From the NCBI RefSeq assembly GCF_003812745.1, contig NZ_CP033831.1, forward strand, positions 248,001 to 312,000: a stretch of 64,000 nucleotides of DNA, given 5' to 3'. The notes under the pieces are model-generated. The model saw nothing but the letters and a program-made list of their open reading frames with translations, had not been told where the DNA came from and made no database searches. This document shows, in pieces, positions 18,240 to 26,550 of this stretch (within the stretch, counting starts at the first letter, position 1; the number at the start of each line of letters is the position of its first letter). The stretch comes from Serratia sp. FDAARGOS_506 (GTDB lineage Bacteria > Pseudomonadota > Gammaproteobacteria > Enterobacterales > Enterobacteriaceae). The translations under genes were made by a program, and so were the position numbers.

Positions 18240-19277
18240 ATGACCCAACCACAAACCTCCAACAAGCGCAGACTGCTGGTGCTTGCCATCCTGGCGTTGA
18301 CGTTCATCGTGGCCGCCGTCGTCGTCTGGCGGGTGGAAAACGCCCCCACTACCGACGATGCCTACGCCTATGCCGACACCATCGACGTGGTGCCGGAGGT
18401 GAACGGCCGCATCATCGAGATGCCAATCCGCGACAATCAGGAAGTGCGGCAAGGCGATCTGCTGTTCCGCATCGATCCACGCCCTTATCTGGATGCGCTG
18501 GCGGCAAGCGAGGCGCGCCTGATCACGCTGAATGAGCAGATCAAGCTGACGCAGCGCTCAGTCAACGCGCAGCAGTACAACGCCGAATCGATGAACGCCA
18601 TCGTCAAACGCTCGCAGGCGCTGGTGGCGCAGGCGACCGACACCCTTAACCGCCGGCAGAAACTGCTCGGCAAGAACTACGTTTCGGCGGAAGAAGTGGA
18701 AACCGCCCGCACCTCCCAGCGCTCGGCGCAGGCGGAGCTGCAGGCCGCGTTGCTGCAGGCGAAACAGGCGGAAGCCGCCGTCAGCGGCGTCGAGGCCCTG
18801 GTCGCGCAGCGCGCCGAAGTGCAGGCCGACATCGCCATCGCCAAACTGAACCTGGAATTCACCGAGGTGAGAGCGCCGTTCGACGGCCGCATCGCCTCCC
18901 TGAAAACCACCGTCGGCCAATATGCCTCCAGCGCCAAACCGGTGTTCACCCTGATCGACACCCGCCGCTGGTACGTGATCGCCAACTTCCGCGAAACCGA
19001 CCTGAAAGGCGTGCATCCCGGCGTGCCGGCCACGCTGTATCTGATGAGCGACGCCGGCCAGACATTCAGCGGCAAGGTGGAATCGATCAGTTACGGCGTG
19101 CAGCCCGACGACGGTGGCACCGTGCTGGGCGGCCTGCCCAACGTGTCGCGCAATATCAACTGGGTGCACGTTTCGCAGCGCTTCCCGGTCAAGATCGCAG
19201 TAGAAGCCCCCAACCCGGCGCTGTTCCGCGTGGGCGCTTCGGCGGTGGCGAAGCTGAACCTGCGCCATGAAGAGTAA
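18240..19277 (+). CDS. mdtN: HlyD-family membrane-fusion protein MdtN
   Basis: A 345-residue periplasmic adaptor with one N-terminal membrane helix (about 13-33), a lipoyl/biotinyl hairpin pair (about 50-90 and 210-240) and a long coiled-coil hairpin between (about 90-205). It is closely colinear with E. coli MdtN, including TIDVVPEVNGRI, LLFRIDPRPY and TEVRAPFDGRI. It links the FUSC-type inner-membrane pump to an outer-membrane channel. It overlaps the next gene by 11 bases. In E. coli the set is mdtN-mdtO-mdtP; no mdtP follows here. Confidence 0.9.
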   Translation: MTQPQTSNKRRLLVLAILALTFIVAAVVVWRVENAPTTDDAYAYADTIDVVPEVNGRIIEMPIRDNQEVRQGDLLFRIDPRPYLDALAASEARLITLNEQIKLTQRSVNAQQYNAESMNAIVKRSQALVAQATDTLNRRQKLLGKNYVSAEEVETARTSQRSAQAELQAALLQAKQAEAAVSGVEALVAQRAEVQADIAIAKLNLEFTEVRAPFDGRIASLKTTVGQYASSAKPVFTLIDTRRWYVIANFRETDLKGVHPGVPATLYLMSDAGQTFSGKVESISYGVQPDDGGTVLGGLPNVSRNINWVHVSQRFPVKIAVEAPNPALFRVGASAVAKLNLRHEE

Positions 19278-21246
19278 AACGATGTCTCGCGGTTGGCTGC
19301 CTCAACTGATCGACGAGCTGCGCCCTTCTGACAGCCGCATCAACCTGGTGATCCGCGCCCTGCTCTCCAGCGCGATCGCCATCGTGATCTCGCAGACGCT
19401 GCAGGTGCCGTGGCTGGCGCTGTCGCTGATTGCTGTCTTCTTTATCACGCAGTCCAATATCGTGATCACCCGCGCGATCGGCATTCTGTTCTTCGTCAGC
19501 TCCACGCTGGCGATCGGCGCCGCCATCCTGGTGCTGAAGTTTACCTACGACTACCCGATGCTGCGCATCCTGCTCTCCAGCGCGCTGTTTTTCCTCAGCG
19601 TGTTCCTGATGCGGGTGACCAAGGTCGGGGTGCTGTTCTTCCTGATGGCGCTGGTGGTGATCTACACGCAAAGCTTTGTCGATCTCACCCCGCAGGCGGA
19701 AGTGGTGATACGGCTGGTGTTGTGGGTCTGGGTGGCGATCAACTACGCCATCTTGCTCACCCTGATCGTCAATACCCTGCTGCTGCCGGCTGAACCGCTG
19801 AAGCAGTTGAAAAGCCGGATGATCGCGGTGTTGGATGAAACTCGCGCTATGTTGGCCCAAGGCGACGAGACGCGCGATCTGAGCGCCATCTCGCAGCACG
19901 CCACCGAGCTGCATAAACTGCTGCGCTTTTCAGTGATGCGCAGCGATCGCTGCCGCGCCAACGAGCCCGGTTATCTGGCGCTGATCACCCTGGTGTTGCA
20001 GCTCAATATCCTGGCCTACCAGCTGCCGCCTGTTTTCGGCGCAGCCGCGCGTAAATTGGCGCAAGAGATAGACGCCGCCTGCCGCGCGCTGCAAACGGCG
20101 ATAAGCCACGACAGCGCGCTGCGATTTTCCGTCGCGATCGCCGACAGCGACGATCCGCAGGTGCCGGCGCCGCTCAATGAAATGGCCGGCCTCCTGCAGG
20201 TCTACGCCAACCGTAGCGACTACGCCGACGCTCTGCAGGCCGCCCCACCGCCGAAAGTGCCCTTCTTTACCCCCGATGCCCTGACCAACCCGGTTTACAT
20301 CCAGTTTTCGTTGAAAACGCTGCTGACCGTGCTGGTGGCCTACGTGTTTTATACCGCCGTCGATTGGTCCGGCATTCATACCATCATGCTGAGCTGCCTG
20401 ATCGTGGCGCAGCCCAGCCTCGGTGCCACGCAGCGGCGGGCGCGGCTGCGTCTCGGCGGCGCGGCGATCGGCAGCCTGCTGGCGCTGATCTCGGTAGTAT
20501 GGATCATGCCTCACCTCGATAGCCTCGTCGGCTTGCTGCTGCTGACGCTGCCGGTGATCGCCCTGTCCGCCTGGATCGCCGCCGGCTCCGAGAAGATAAG
20601 CTATGCAGGGGTACAGATCCTGTTCACCTTTTCCCTGGCGCTGCTGGAAAGCTTCGGCCCGGTCACCGAGCTGACCGAGATCCGCGATCGCCTGATCGGC
20701 ATCGTGCTGGGGGTAGGGTTCGCCACCTTCATTCACGCCACGCTGTGGCCGGAATACGAAGGGGAGTCGCTGCGGCAGCAGGTTGCCACCGTGCTGCGGG
20801 AGCTGGCGCGCTTCCTCGGCGGCGAGAACACAAACGCCATCGGCATCTGGCAAAAGATCGAGGGCTGCGAAGCGGTGGTGGCCCGGGTGACGCTGGAGCC
20901 GACCTGGCAGTTGGCGGATGATAACCATGAAAGCTTCACCCGGCATATCCAACTGATCTTTAACCAGACGCGCAGCCTGTTGCTGACCAGTGAAAAGCTC
21001 AACACCTATCTGACAGGCAGCGGGGCGGCGCTGTCCGTGCAGGAACGCGCGGCGCTGCTCGAGGTGCAACGCCAGGGCGGGCGCGTTCTCGCCGAGTATG
21101 CGGCGCAGCTTGCCAGCGCGCCGCAAGCGCTGCGGGCGCCCGACTTTCATCCACCGCTGGCTGCCCTGCACGCCGACACCGTGCGCCACCTGGCTCAGGA
21201 GCTGAGCGACGGGGTCAATCGCCTGCCCGCCTGGGGTGACGCCTAG
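19267..21246 (+). CDS. mdtO: FUSC-family inner-membrane efflux protein MdtO
   Basis: A 659-residue fusaric-acid-resistance-type exporter with two hydrophobic blocks (about residues 25-180 and 345-490), each followed by a cytoplasmic region. E. coli MdtO has about 683. The start at 19267 overlaps mdtN by 11 bases; MSRGWL at 19282 is an alternative. It probably exports aromatic or planar organic acids and drugs with MdtN. The following gene is an unrelated acetyltransferase with its own upstream space, so the operon ends here without an outer-membrane factor; TolC or another channel would have to complete the pump. Confidence 0.87.
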   Translation: MKSKTMSRGWLPQLIDELRPSDSRINLVIRALLSSAIAIVISQTLQVPWLALSLIAVFFITQSNIVITRAIGILFFVSSTLAIGAAILVLKFTYDYPMLRILLSSALFFLSVFLMRVTKVGVLFFLMALVVIYTQSFVDLTPQAEVVIRLVLWVWVAINYAILLTLIVNTLLLPAEPLKQLKSRMIAVLDETRAMLAQGDETRDLSAISQHATELHKLLRFSVMRSDRCRANEPGYLALITLVLQLNILAYQLPPVFGAAARKLAQEIDAACRALQTAISHDSALRFSVAIADSDDPQVPAPLNEMAGLLQVYANRSDYADALQAAPPPKVPFFTPDALTNPVYIQFSLKTLLTVLVAYVFYTAVDWSGIHTIMLSCLIVAQPSLGATQRRARLRLGGAAIGSLLALISVVWIMPHLDSLVGLLLLTLPVIALSAWIAAGSEKISYAGVQILFTFSLALLESFGPVTELTEIRDRLIGIVLGVGFATFIHATLWPEYEGESLRQQVATVLRELARFLGGENTNAIGIWQKIEGCEAVVARVTLEPTWQLADDNHESFTRHIQLIFNQTRSLLLTSEKLNTYLTGSGAALSVQERAALLEVQRQGGRVLAEYAAQLASAPQALRAPDFHPPLAALHADTVRHLAQELSDGVNRLPAWGDA

Positions 21247-21316
21247 CATTTTCCGTTTGTGGCCGTGCACGCCCGGCGCAATGCGCTATAGTGAGCACAA
21301 ACCACCGGGAGATGCC

Positions 21317-21742
21317 ATGCAGATAAGACCCTACCAAGAGACCGATCGCCCCTTCCTGCGCACGCTGTACCTGGCATCGCGCAAGGCGGCGTTCGGCTGG
21401 CGCGATACCTCAAACTATCAGTTGGAAGATTTCGACGGCGCGACGCTGGGCGAAGCGATTTGGGTGGCGGAAGACGGCGGCGTGCTGCTGGGATTCGTCT
21501 CCGTCTACCGCGAAGACAACTTCATTCATAACCTGTATGTCGATCCCCATCAGCCGCCGCGCGGCGTCGGCAGTGCGCTGCTGCAGGCGGCGCAAGCCAC
21601 CTTCACCGCCACCGGCTCGCTGAAATGCCTGATGAAGAATGAAAAGGCGCTGACGTTCTACCGCAAACACGGTTGGCGTATTATCTCTACCGGCAACGAC
21701 GGCGAAGAAGATTATTACCTGATGCATTCGACGGCCCCTTAG
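21317..21742 (+). CDS. GNAT-family N-acetyltransferase
   Basis: A 141-residue single-domain GNAT protein. The start at 21317 follows GGGAG; an in-frame ATG at 21236 would overlap mdtO. The acetyl-CoA-binding loop is the NLYVDPHQPPRGVGSALLQAA segment (about residues 75-95), and ALTFYRKHGWRII is the usual C-terminal motif. The substrate (small amine or protein N-terminus) cannot be told from sequence. Its stop codon overlaps the convergent MFS gene by three bases. Confidence 0.8.
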   Translation: MQIRPYQETDRPFLRTLYLASRKAAFGWRDTSNYQLEDFDGATLGEAIWVAEDGGVLLGFVSVYREDNFIHNLYVDPHQPPRGVGSALLQAAQATFTATGSLKCLMKNEKALTFYRKHGWRIISTGNDGEEDYYLMHSTAP

Positions 21743-22965
21743 CCCTCGGCACCTGCAGTCTCCGGCATCCCGCGCAGCGTCAGCCGCCAAAACAGCAGCG
21801 CGCTCAGGCTGACGCCCGCCCCCAGCCAGCAGACGCCGCTCCACCCCGCCCAGGCGTACATATGGGTGCCGGCAAAGGCGCCCAGCCCGCTGCCGACGGC
21901 GTAAAACAGCATGTAGCAGCCCACCAGCCGGCTATGTGACTGCGGGTGTGCGCGGAAGATCATGCTCTGGTTCAGCACGTGGATCGCCTGGCCCGCCAGA
22001 TCCAGCAGCACGATGCCCGCCACCAGCCAAACCAGGCCGCTGCCGAGCAAACCGAGCGGCAGCCAGGCCAGCGTCAACAGCAGCAGACACGCGCCGCTGG
22101 CCGCCTGCCCCAGCCCGCGATCCGCCAGATGCCCGGCGCGCACCGCCGCCAGTGCGCCCACCGCGCCGACCAGGCCGAACGCCCCCACCGCGGCATGGGT
22201 GAAGTTGAACGGCGCCTGGCTCAGCGGCAACACCAGCGAACTCCAAAAGAGGCTGAAAGCGCCGAACATCAGCAGCGCCAACATGCCGCGAATTTGCAGC
22301 GTGCGGTCATGCAGCAACAGGCTCAGCATCGAACGCAGCAGCGCGGGATAGCTCAGCGTACTGGGAGCGGTGCGCGGCGCAGGCAGCAGGCGCGACAAGA
22401 TCGGCAGCAATACCAGCGTCACCCCGGCAGAGAAGAAATACACCGTGCGCCAGCCGCCGACGTCCGCCAGCGCGCCGGACAGGGTGCGCGCCAGCAGCAA
22501 TCCCAGTACCACTCCGCCCTGCGCCGCACCAACCACCCGCCCGCGCTCCTGCGGCGCCGCCAGGGCTGCGGCGTAAGCGATCAGCCCCTGCGTCATGGCG
22601 GTGCCCAATAAGCCTACCAGCAACATCCCCGCCAGCAGCCAGGGCGCGCTGTGCGCCCAGCCCACCAATAGCAGCGCGCCGATCAGCCCCAGCTGTTGCC
22701 CCGCCAGCAACCGATGCCGGTTCAGCCGATCCCCCAGCGGCACTACCAACAGCAGCGCCAGCGCGCACCCCAACTGAGTCACGCTGATCACCATGCCGAC
22801 CGCCGCCAGGCTGATGGAAAAATCATGGGCGATGGCGTCCAGCAGCGGCTGCGCATAGTAAACGTTGGCCACGCTGAAGGCGCTGGCGGCGGCCAACAGC
22901 AGCACCAAGGGGGCCGGCAGGCGCCCCAGCACCGCACAGGGGGGATCCAGCAGTTTGTCGCTCAT
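21739..22965 (-). CDS. MFS transporter, drug-efflux type
   Basis: A 408-residue, 12-helix permease of the DHA1-like branch (GDRLNRHRLL loop after helix 2, SANVYYAQPLLDAIA at helix 1). The start at 22965 follows GAGGTG; longer in-frame extensions upstream run into the divergent promoter region. It is divergent from an HxlR-type regulator, which typically controls a neighbouring exporter or oxidoreductase gene in response to reactive electrophiles or drugs. Substrate not assignable. Confidence 0.82.
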   Translation of the reverse strand: MSDKLLDPPCAVLGRLPAPLVLLLAAASAFSVANVYYAQPLLDAIAHDFSISLAAVGMVISVTQLGCALALLLVVPLGDRLNRHRLLAGQQLGLIGALLLVGWAHSAPWLLAGMLLVGLLGTAMTQGLIAYAAALAAPQERGRVVGAAQGGVVLGLLLARTLSGALADVGGWRTVYFFSAGVTLVLLPILSRLLPAPRTAPSTLSYPALLRSMLSLLLHDRTLQIRGMLALLMFGAFSLFWSSLVLPLSQAPFNFTHAAVGAFGLVGAVGALAAVRAGHLADRGLGQAASGACLLLLTLAWLPLGLLGSGLVWLVAGIVLLDLAGQAIHVLNQSMIFRAHPQSHSRLVGCYMLFYAVGSGLGAFAGTHMYAWAGWSGVCWLGAGVSLSALLFWRLTLRGMPETAGAEG

Positions 22966-22978
22966 TGCACACCTCAAT

Positions 22979-23000
22979 TTGGTTTCATTATTAAACCCAA
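22979..23000. promoter_or_regulatory. Imperfect inverted repeat between MFS and HxlR genes
   Basis: TTGGTTT-CATTATT-AAACCCAA is an inverted repeat broken by one extra C. It lies in the 95-base divergent promoter region in a locally A+T-rich stretch. HxlR-family proteins bind such palindromes as dimers, so it is a candidate operator for both genes. Confidence 0.35.
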
Positions 23001-23060
23001 TGAACTTTAGGTGCGGAGGTTTTATAATGCAACCAGAATATGCAGCTGGAGATAACCGTC

Positions 23061-23501
23061 GTGAAACGTAAAAGTCTGGAAGACGCGCCGTGCCCGGTGG
23101 CACGCACGCTGGATGTGATTGGCGACTGGTGGTCGCTGCTGATCGTGCGCGACGCCTTCGACGGCGTCACCCGCTTCAGCGAATTTCAAAAAGGGCTGGG
23201 GATGGCGAAGAACATCCTTGCCACCCGGCTGCGCGCGCTGGTGACGCACGGCGTGTTGGAGATCGTGCCCGCCGCAGACGGCAGCGCCTATCAGGAATAT
23301 GTGCTGACCGAGAAAGGCCGCGCGCTGTTTCCGGTGATCGTCGGCCTGCGCCAGTGGGGGGAAGATCATCTGTTCGCCGAGGGAGAAGCGCACTCAACGC
23401 TGGTGGAAAGCGACAGCGGCCGCCCCATCCCGCGCCTGACGCCGATCGGCAGCGCCGGGCAGACGCTCACCCCGCTGAATACCCGGGTGGTGAAAGTATG
23501 A
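23061..23501 (+). CDS. HxlR-family winged-helix transcriptional regulator
   Basis: A 146-residue regulator with the HxlR signature: CPVARTLDVIGDWWSLLIVRDAF near the N-terminus, then the wing RFSEFQKGLGMAKNILATRLRAL. The GTG start at 23061 is preferred because GGAGAT lies 7 bases upstream; ATG 23040 is in frame but has no nearby ribosome site. The conserved N-terminal cysteine (about residue 9) is used by some members to sense electrophiles or oxidants. It probably regulates the divergent MFS exporter. A C-terminal tail of about 40 residues is variable. Confidence 0.82.
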   Translation: MKRKSLEDAPCPVARTLDVIGDWWSLLIVRDAFDGVTRFSEFQKGLGMAKNILATRLRALVTHGVLEIVPAADGSAYQEYVLTEKGRALFPVIVGLRQWGEDHLFAEGEAHSTLVESDSGRPIPRLTPIGSAGQTLTPLNTRVVKV

Positions 23502-23606
23502 AGCGTCTCAATAAGGCCTGCGTTACCTTCCGCTATTGCATCTATTCTCGAACAGCTTCCGCAATCCCCTGCGGGTAATGTATAGTCCGCGTTTTACGGA
23601 GATCCC

Positions 23607-24476
23607 ATGCTGACTAACTCATCCATTCGTTTGAACAAATACATTAGCGAGAGCGGTATCTGCTCACGCCGCGACGCCGATCGATACATCGAACAGGGCA
23701 ACGTTTTCATCAACGGTAAACGCGCCACCGTTGGCGCTCAGGTATTTGCCGGGGATGTGGTGAAGGTTAACGGTCAGTTGATCGAACCGCGCAATGAAGA
23801 AGATCTGGTGCTGATCGCGCTGAACAAGCCGGTCGGCATCGTCACCACCACCGAAGACGGCGAGCGCGACAACATCGCCGACTTCGTCAACCACAGCAAA
23901 CGCATCTTCCCGATCGGCCGTTTGGACAAGGATTCACAGGGGCTGATCTTTCTGACCAACCACGGTGATCTGGTCAACAAGATCCTGCGCGCCGGCAACA
24001 ATCACGAGAAAGAGTATCTGGTGACGGTCAACAAGCCGGTGACCGACGAGTTTATTCGCGGCATGGGCGCCGGCGTGCCGATGCTGGGCACGGTGACCAA
24101 AAAGTGCAAGGTGAAGAAAGAGGCACCTTTCGTGTTCCGCATCACGCTGGTGCAGGGGCTGAATCGCCAGATCCGCCGCATGTGCGAACACTTCGGCTAC
24201 GAGGTCACCAAGCTGGAACGCACGCGCATCATGAACGTCAGCCTGAAAGGCTTGCCGCTGGGCGAATGGCGCGATCTGACCGATGACGAACTGATCGAGC
24301 TGTTCAAACTGATTGAAGGCTCCTCGTCCGAGGCCAAGCCGGCGAAGAAGGCCCCTGCCAAATCCGCCGCGGCGAAAAAACCGAGCGCCGGCGGCCCCAA
24401 AAGCGCCGACAAAGCCGCTGCGCCGGCCGGCCGCAAGCGCTTTACCCAGCCAGGGCGCAAGAAAAAAGGGCGTTAA
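23607..24476 (+). CDS. rluF: 23S rRNA pseudouridine(2604) synthase RluF
   Basis: A 289-residue RsuA-family pseudouridine synthase. An N-terminal S4 RNA-binding domain (about 5-60, [24 protein letters not shown]) precedes the catalytic domain. The catalytic aspartate is in [11 protein letters not shown]. The sequence follows E. coli RluF, which modifies U2604 in the peptidyl-transferase region. The C-terminal 50 residues are a low-complexity Lys/Ala/Pro-rich tail ending GRKKKGR, also basic in E. coli. A TATAGT hexamer at 23581-23586 may be its -10. The stop codon lies within a palindromic terminator. Confidence 0.95.
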   Translation: MLTNSSIRLNKYISESGICSRRDADRYIEQGNVFINGKRATVGAQVFAGDVVKVNGQLIEPRNEEDLVLIALNKPVGIVTTTEDGERDNIADFVNHSKRIFPIGRLDKDSQGLIFLTNHGDLVNKILRAGNNHEKEYLVTVNKPVTDEFIRGMGAGVPMLGTVTKKCKVKKEAPFVFRITLVQGLNRQIRRMCEHFGYEVTKLERTRIMNVSLKGLPLGEWRDLTDDELIELFKLIEGSSSEAKPAKKAPAKSAAAKKPSAGGPKSADKAAAPAGRKRFTQPGRKKKGR

Positions 24477-24484
24477 CGCCCTTT
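24462..24484. terminator. Palindromic terminator overlapping the rluF stop
   Basis: AAAAAAGGGCGTTAACGCCCTTTT contains the palindrome AGGGCGTTAACGCCCT flanked by A-run and T-run. The rluF TAA is at its centre. It can act in either direction. Confidence 0.75.
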
Positions 24485-24495
24485 TCGCCTTCGCC

Positions 24496-24522
24496 AAGCC
24501 CGGCCTTTGCGCGGGCTTTTTT
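24496..24522 (+). terminator. Second stem-loop terminator downstream of rluF
   Basis: AAGCCCG at 24496-24502 pairs with CGGGCTT at 24512-24518, followed by a T-run. Tandem to the first palindrome and 10 bases from the end of the convergent hydrolase gene. Confidence 0.7.
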
Positions 24523-24532
24523 ATCGTGGAAA

Positions 24533-25363
24533 TCAGTCCAGGCTACCCGCCACCGGCGCCTGCGCCCAGTCGAGCGCGAAATCGGCCACCGCCTCCCAGC
24601 CCTGTTCGCCACAGGTATAGTGGCTGCGGCCGGGGAACAGCTTGTAAGCGCTGATGGCCTGCGAGCCCTTGGCGTTTTTCTCGTAGTTCTCACGCTGCAC
24701 CGCCGGCGGCAAAATATGATCGTTGCCGCCGGCGATAAACAGCAGCGGTGCGCGCTCGCCGTTGGCGAAGTTGTAGGTGGTCGCCGCATCCGGCGTAAAG
24801 TTGGCCAATCCTCCCTGGAACAGCATGCGCCCCGATACCGGTACCGAGTAGCGATCGTACACCGCTTTAGACGCTTCCAGGCTCAGGTTGTTGGTAAAAG
24901 CGTAGTGAAATTCCTTCTCGCTAATCGGCACGGCGCGATGCAGGTTAGCCGGGTTGCGCAGCACCGGGAAGGTGGCTTTGATTTCGCTGAACGGCAGCGC
25001 CTTCACCCCTTTCACCGCCGCACCGTCGATAGAGACGCCCGCGGAGCCGAAGCCGCCATCCAGCAGCAGCTGCACAAACGCGCCACCGAACGAGTGCCCC
25101 ATGATGATCGGTTTACCGCCGAGTGCGCCGATCACCGCCGCCAGGTGTTCGTACACTTCACGCACGCCCAGGTTCACCAACGGCGAAGGATCGCGGCGCA
25201 GCGCCTCAACGCCGGCAACGCCGGGTTCAATGCCCGGATAGCCAGGCGTGATCACCCTCATACCCCGCTGCTCGTAGTGAGTGACCCAATGCTCCCACGA
25301 CAGCGGCGTCATCCAGAGCCCGTGAATTAAAACTACCGTGTCGGTCTGCGCTGCTGGCGCCAT
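24533..25363 (-). CDS. Alpha/beta-hydrolase, putative
   Basis: A 276-residue cytoplasmic alpha/beta-hydrolase (no signal peptide). The oxyanion motif LIHGLW is at residues 12-17, the nucleophile elbow GHSFGG puts Ser91 at the active site, and GGNDHILP and GRSHYT supply the likely acid and base. Substrate is unknown; related proteins are annotated as esterases or epoxide/haloacid-type hydrolases. It is divergent from an AraC-family regulator, 138 bases apart, which probably controls it. No operon partners. Confidence 0.8.
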   Translation of the reverse strand: MAPAAQTDTVVLIHGLWMTPLSWEHWVTHYEQRGMRVITPGYPGIEPGVAGVEALRRDPSPLVNLGVREVYEHLAAVIGALGGKPIIMGHSFGGAFVQLLLDGGFGSAGVSIDGAAVKGVKALPFSEIKATFPVLRNPANLHRAVPISEKEFHYAFTNNLSLEASKAVYDRYSVPVSGRMLFQGGLANFTPDAATTYNFANGERAPLLFIAGGNDHILPPAVQRENYEKNAKGSQAISAYKLFPGRSHYTCGEQGWEAVADFALDWAQAPVAGSLD

Positions 25364-25501
25364 AATGATTACCCCATGCCATCGTTAACGGAAGCGCCTC
25401 ACCCTACGGTGGAACGCTGCTGTCTCCTCGAATAGCCTTTGACTTCGGCGATATTCTGTAGAGATGATGTACAAATTATAGAAGCGACACAGGCGCGCAA
25501 C

Positions 25502-26485
25502 ATGACCCAAAAGCCGGAGTTCTTTGCTGAAACGCCGCCGTATAAAGAGGATGAGGCAGAACCCTTCTCCTTCAAGCGCGACGCCTTCTCTGAAGTGCTG
25601 GAACTGATTCGCGTGCGCGGCAATACGGTGTTCACCTGCGCGGCATCGGCGCCGTTCGGCTGGCGCTTCCCCGCCGGCAAGCACCGGCTGCACATCATCA
25701 GAAGCGGCAACGTGGTCATTGAGGCTGAGGGCGATGCTCGGATATACCACGCTTCGCAGGGCGATTTAGTGATGCTGATTCACGGTCACGCCCACACGAT
25801 TGCCGACCGACCAGGCCGCCCGACGCACAATCTGACGGCGCTGGTGCACAGCCACTATCACCGCGAGAGCCTGACGCTCGGCCACGGCGAAACCACTTGG
25901 CTGTGTGGTGATTTCGGCTTTGACGGCATGCTGTCGCAGCGCCTGCTGTCGGTGCTGCCGCCGGTCTTGATCCTGAAAGGCCTGCGCGAACGGCCGTTCG
26001 AGTGGCTGGAGCTGAGCTGCCGTTTCATACTCGACGAGGCGCTCACTCCACGTGCGGGCGCCGCCGCCATGATCTCGCGCCTGCTCGACGTGATCTTCGT
26101 GCAACTGCTGCGCACCTGGGCGACGGAAGGCGAAGCCGGGCACGGCTGGCTTTCCGGTGCGATAGACTCGCGCATCAGCCCCGCCATGAGCGCTATTCAC
26201 GCCGAGCCCAGTCGCGCCTGGAACGTGCCGGAACTTGCCGCGCTGGCCAATCTGTCGCGTTCGGCCTTTGCCAAGCGTTTCCAGCGCATTGTCGGGCAGG
26301 CGCCGCTCAGTTATCTCACCAGTTGGCGGCTGGATCGCGCCGCAGAGCTGCTGCGTTACAGCCGCGCTTCGGTAGCGCAAATCGCCAACCGGGTCGGCTA
26401 TACCTCCGAAGCGGCGTTCAGTCGCGCGTTTCGTGGCCGTTACGAGCTCTCACCGATGCAATGGCGCAAGCTGGCGGCTATTTAG
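25502..26485 (+). CDS. AraC-family transcriptional regulator (cupin_6 type)
   Basis: A 327-residue regulator. The N-terminal ~200 residues form a cupin-type sensor domain, and the C-terminal ~100 carry two AraC helix-turn-helix motifs (WNVPELAALANLSRSAFAKRF and VAQIANRVGYTSEAAFSRAFR). The ATG at 25502 is chosen; an in-frame ATG at 25439 would add 21 residues without clear support. Proteins of this layout often stand divergent to a single reductase or hydrolase they activate, here the alpha/beta-hydrolase. The autotransporter beyond it is convergent and has its own terminator. Confidence 0.83.
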   Translation: MTQKPEFFAETPPYKEDEAEPFSFKRDAFSEVLELIRVRGNTVFTCAASAPFGWRFPAGKHRLHIIRSGNVVIEAEGDARIYHASQGDLVMLIHGHAHTIADRPGRPTHNLTALVHSHYHRESLTLGHGETTWLCGDFGFDGMLSQRLLSVLPPVLILKGLRERPFEWLELSCRFILDEALTPRAGAAAMISRLLDVIFVQLLRTWATEGEAGHGWLSGAIDSRISPAMSAIHAEPSRAWNVPELAALANLSRSAFAKRFQRIVGQAPLSYLTSWRLDRAAELLRYSRASVAQIANRVGYTSEAAFSRAFRGRYELSPMQWRKLAAI

Positions 26486-26495
26486 CCCTCACCAC

Positions 26496-26520
26496 AAAAA
26501 AGGCCCGCATCAAGCGGGCC
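26496..26520 (-). terminator. Rho-independent terminator of the autotransporter gene
   Basis: On the minus strand GGCCCGC-TTGAT-GCGGGCC is followed by TTTTTT. It lies about 30 bases beyond the autotransporter stop and 10 bases beyond the convergent AraC stop. Confidence 0.85.
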
Positions 26521-26550
26521 AGTCGGTACCAGAGAAGTCTAGAGGAAAAA

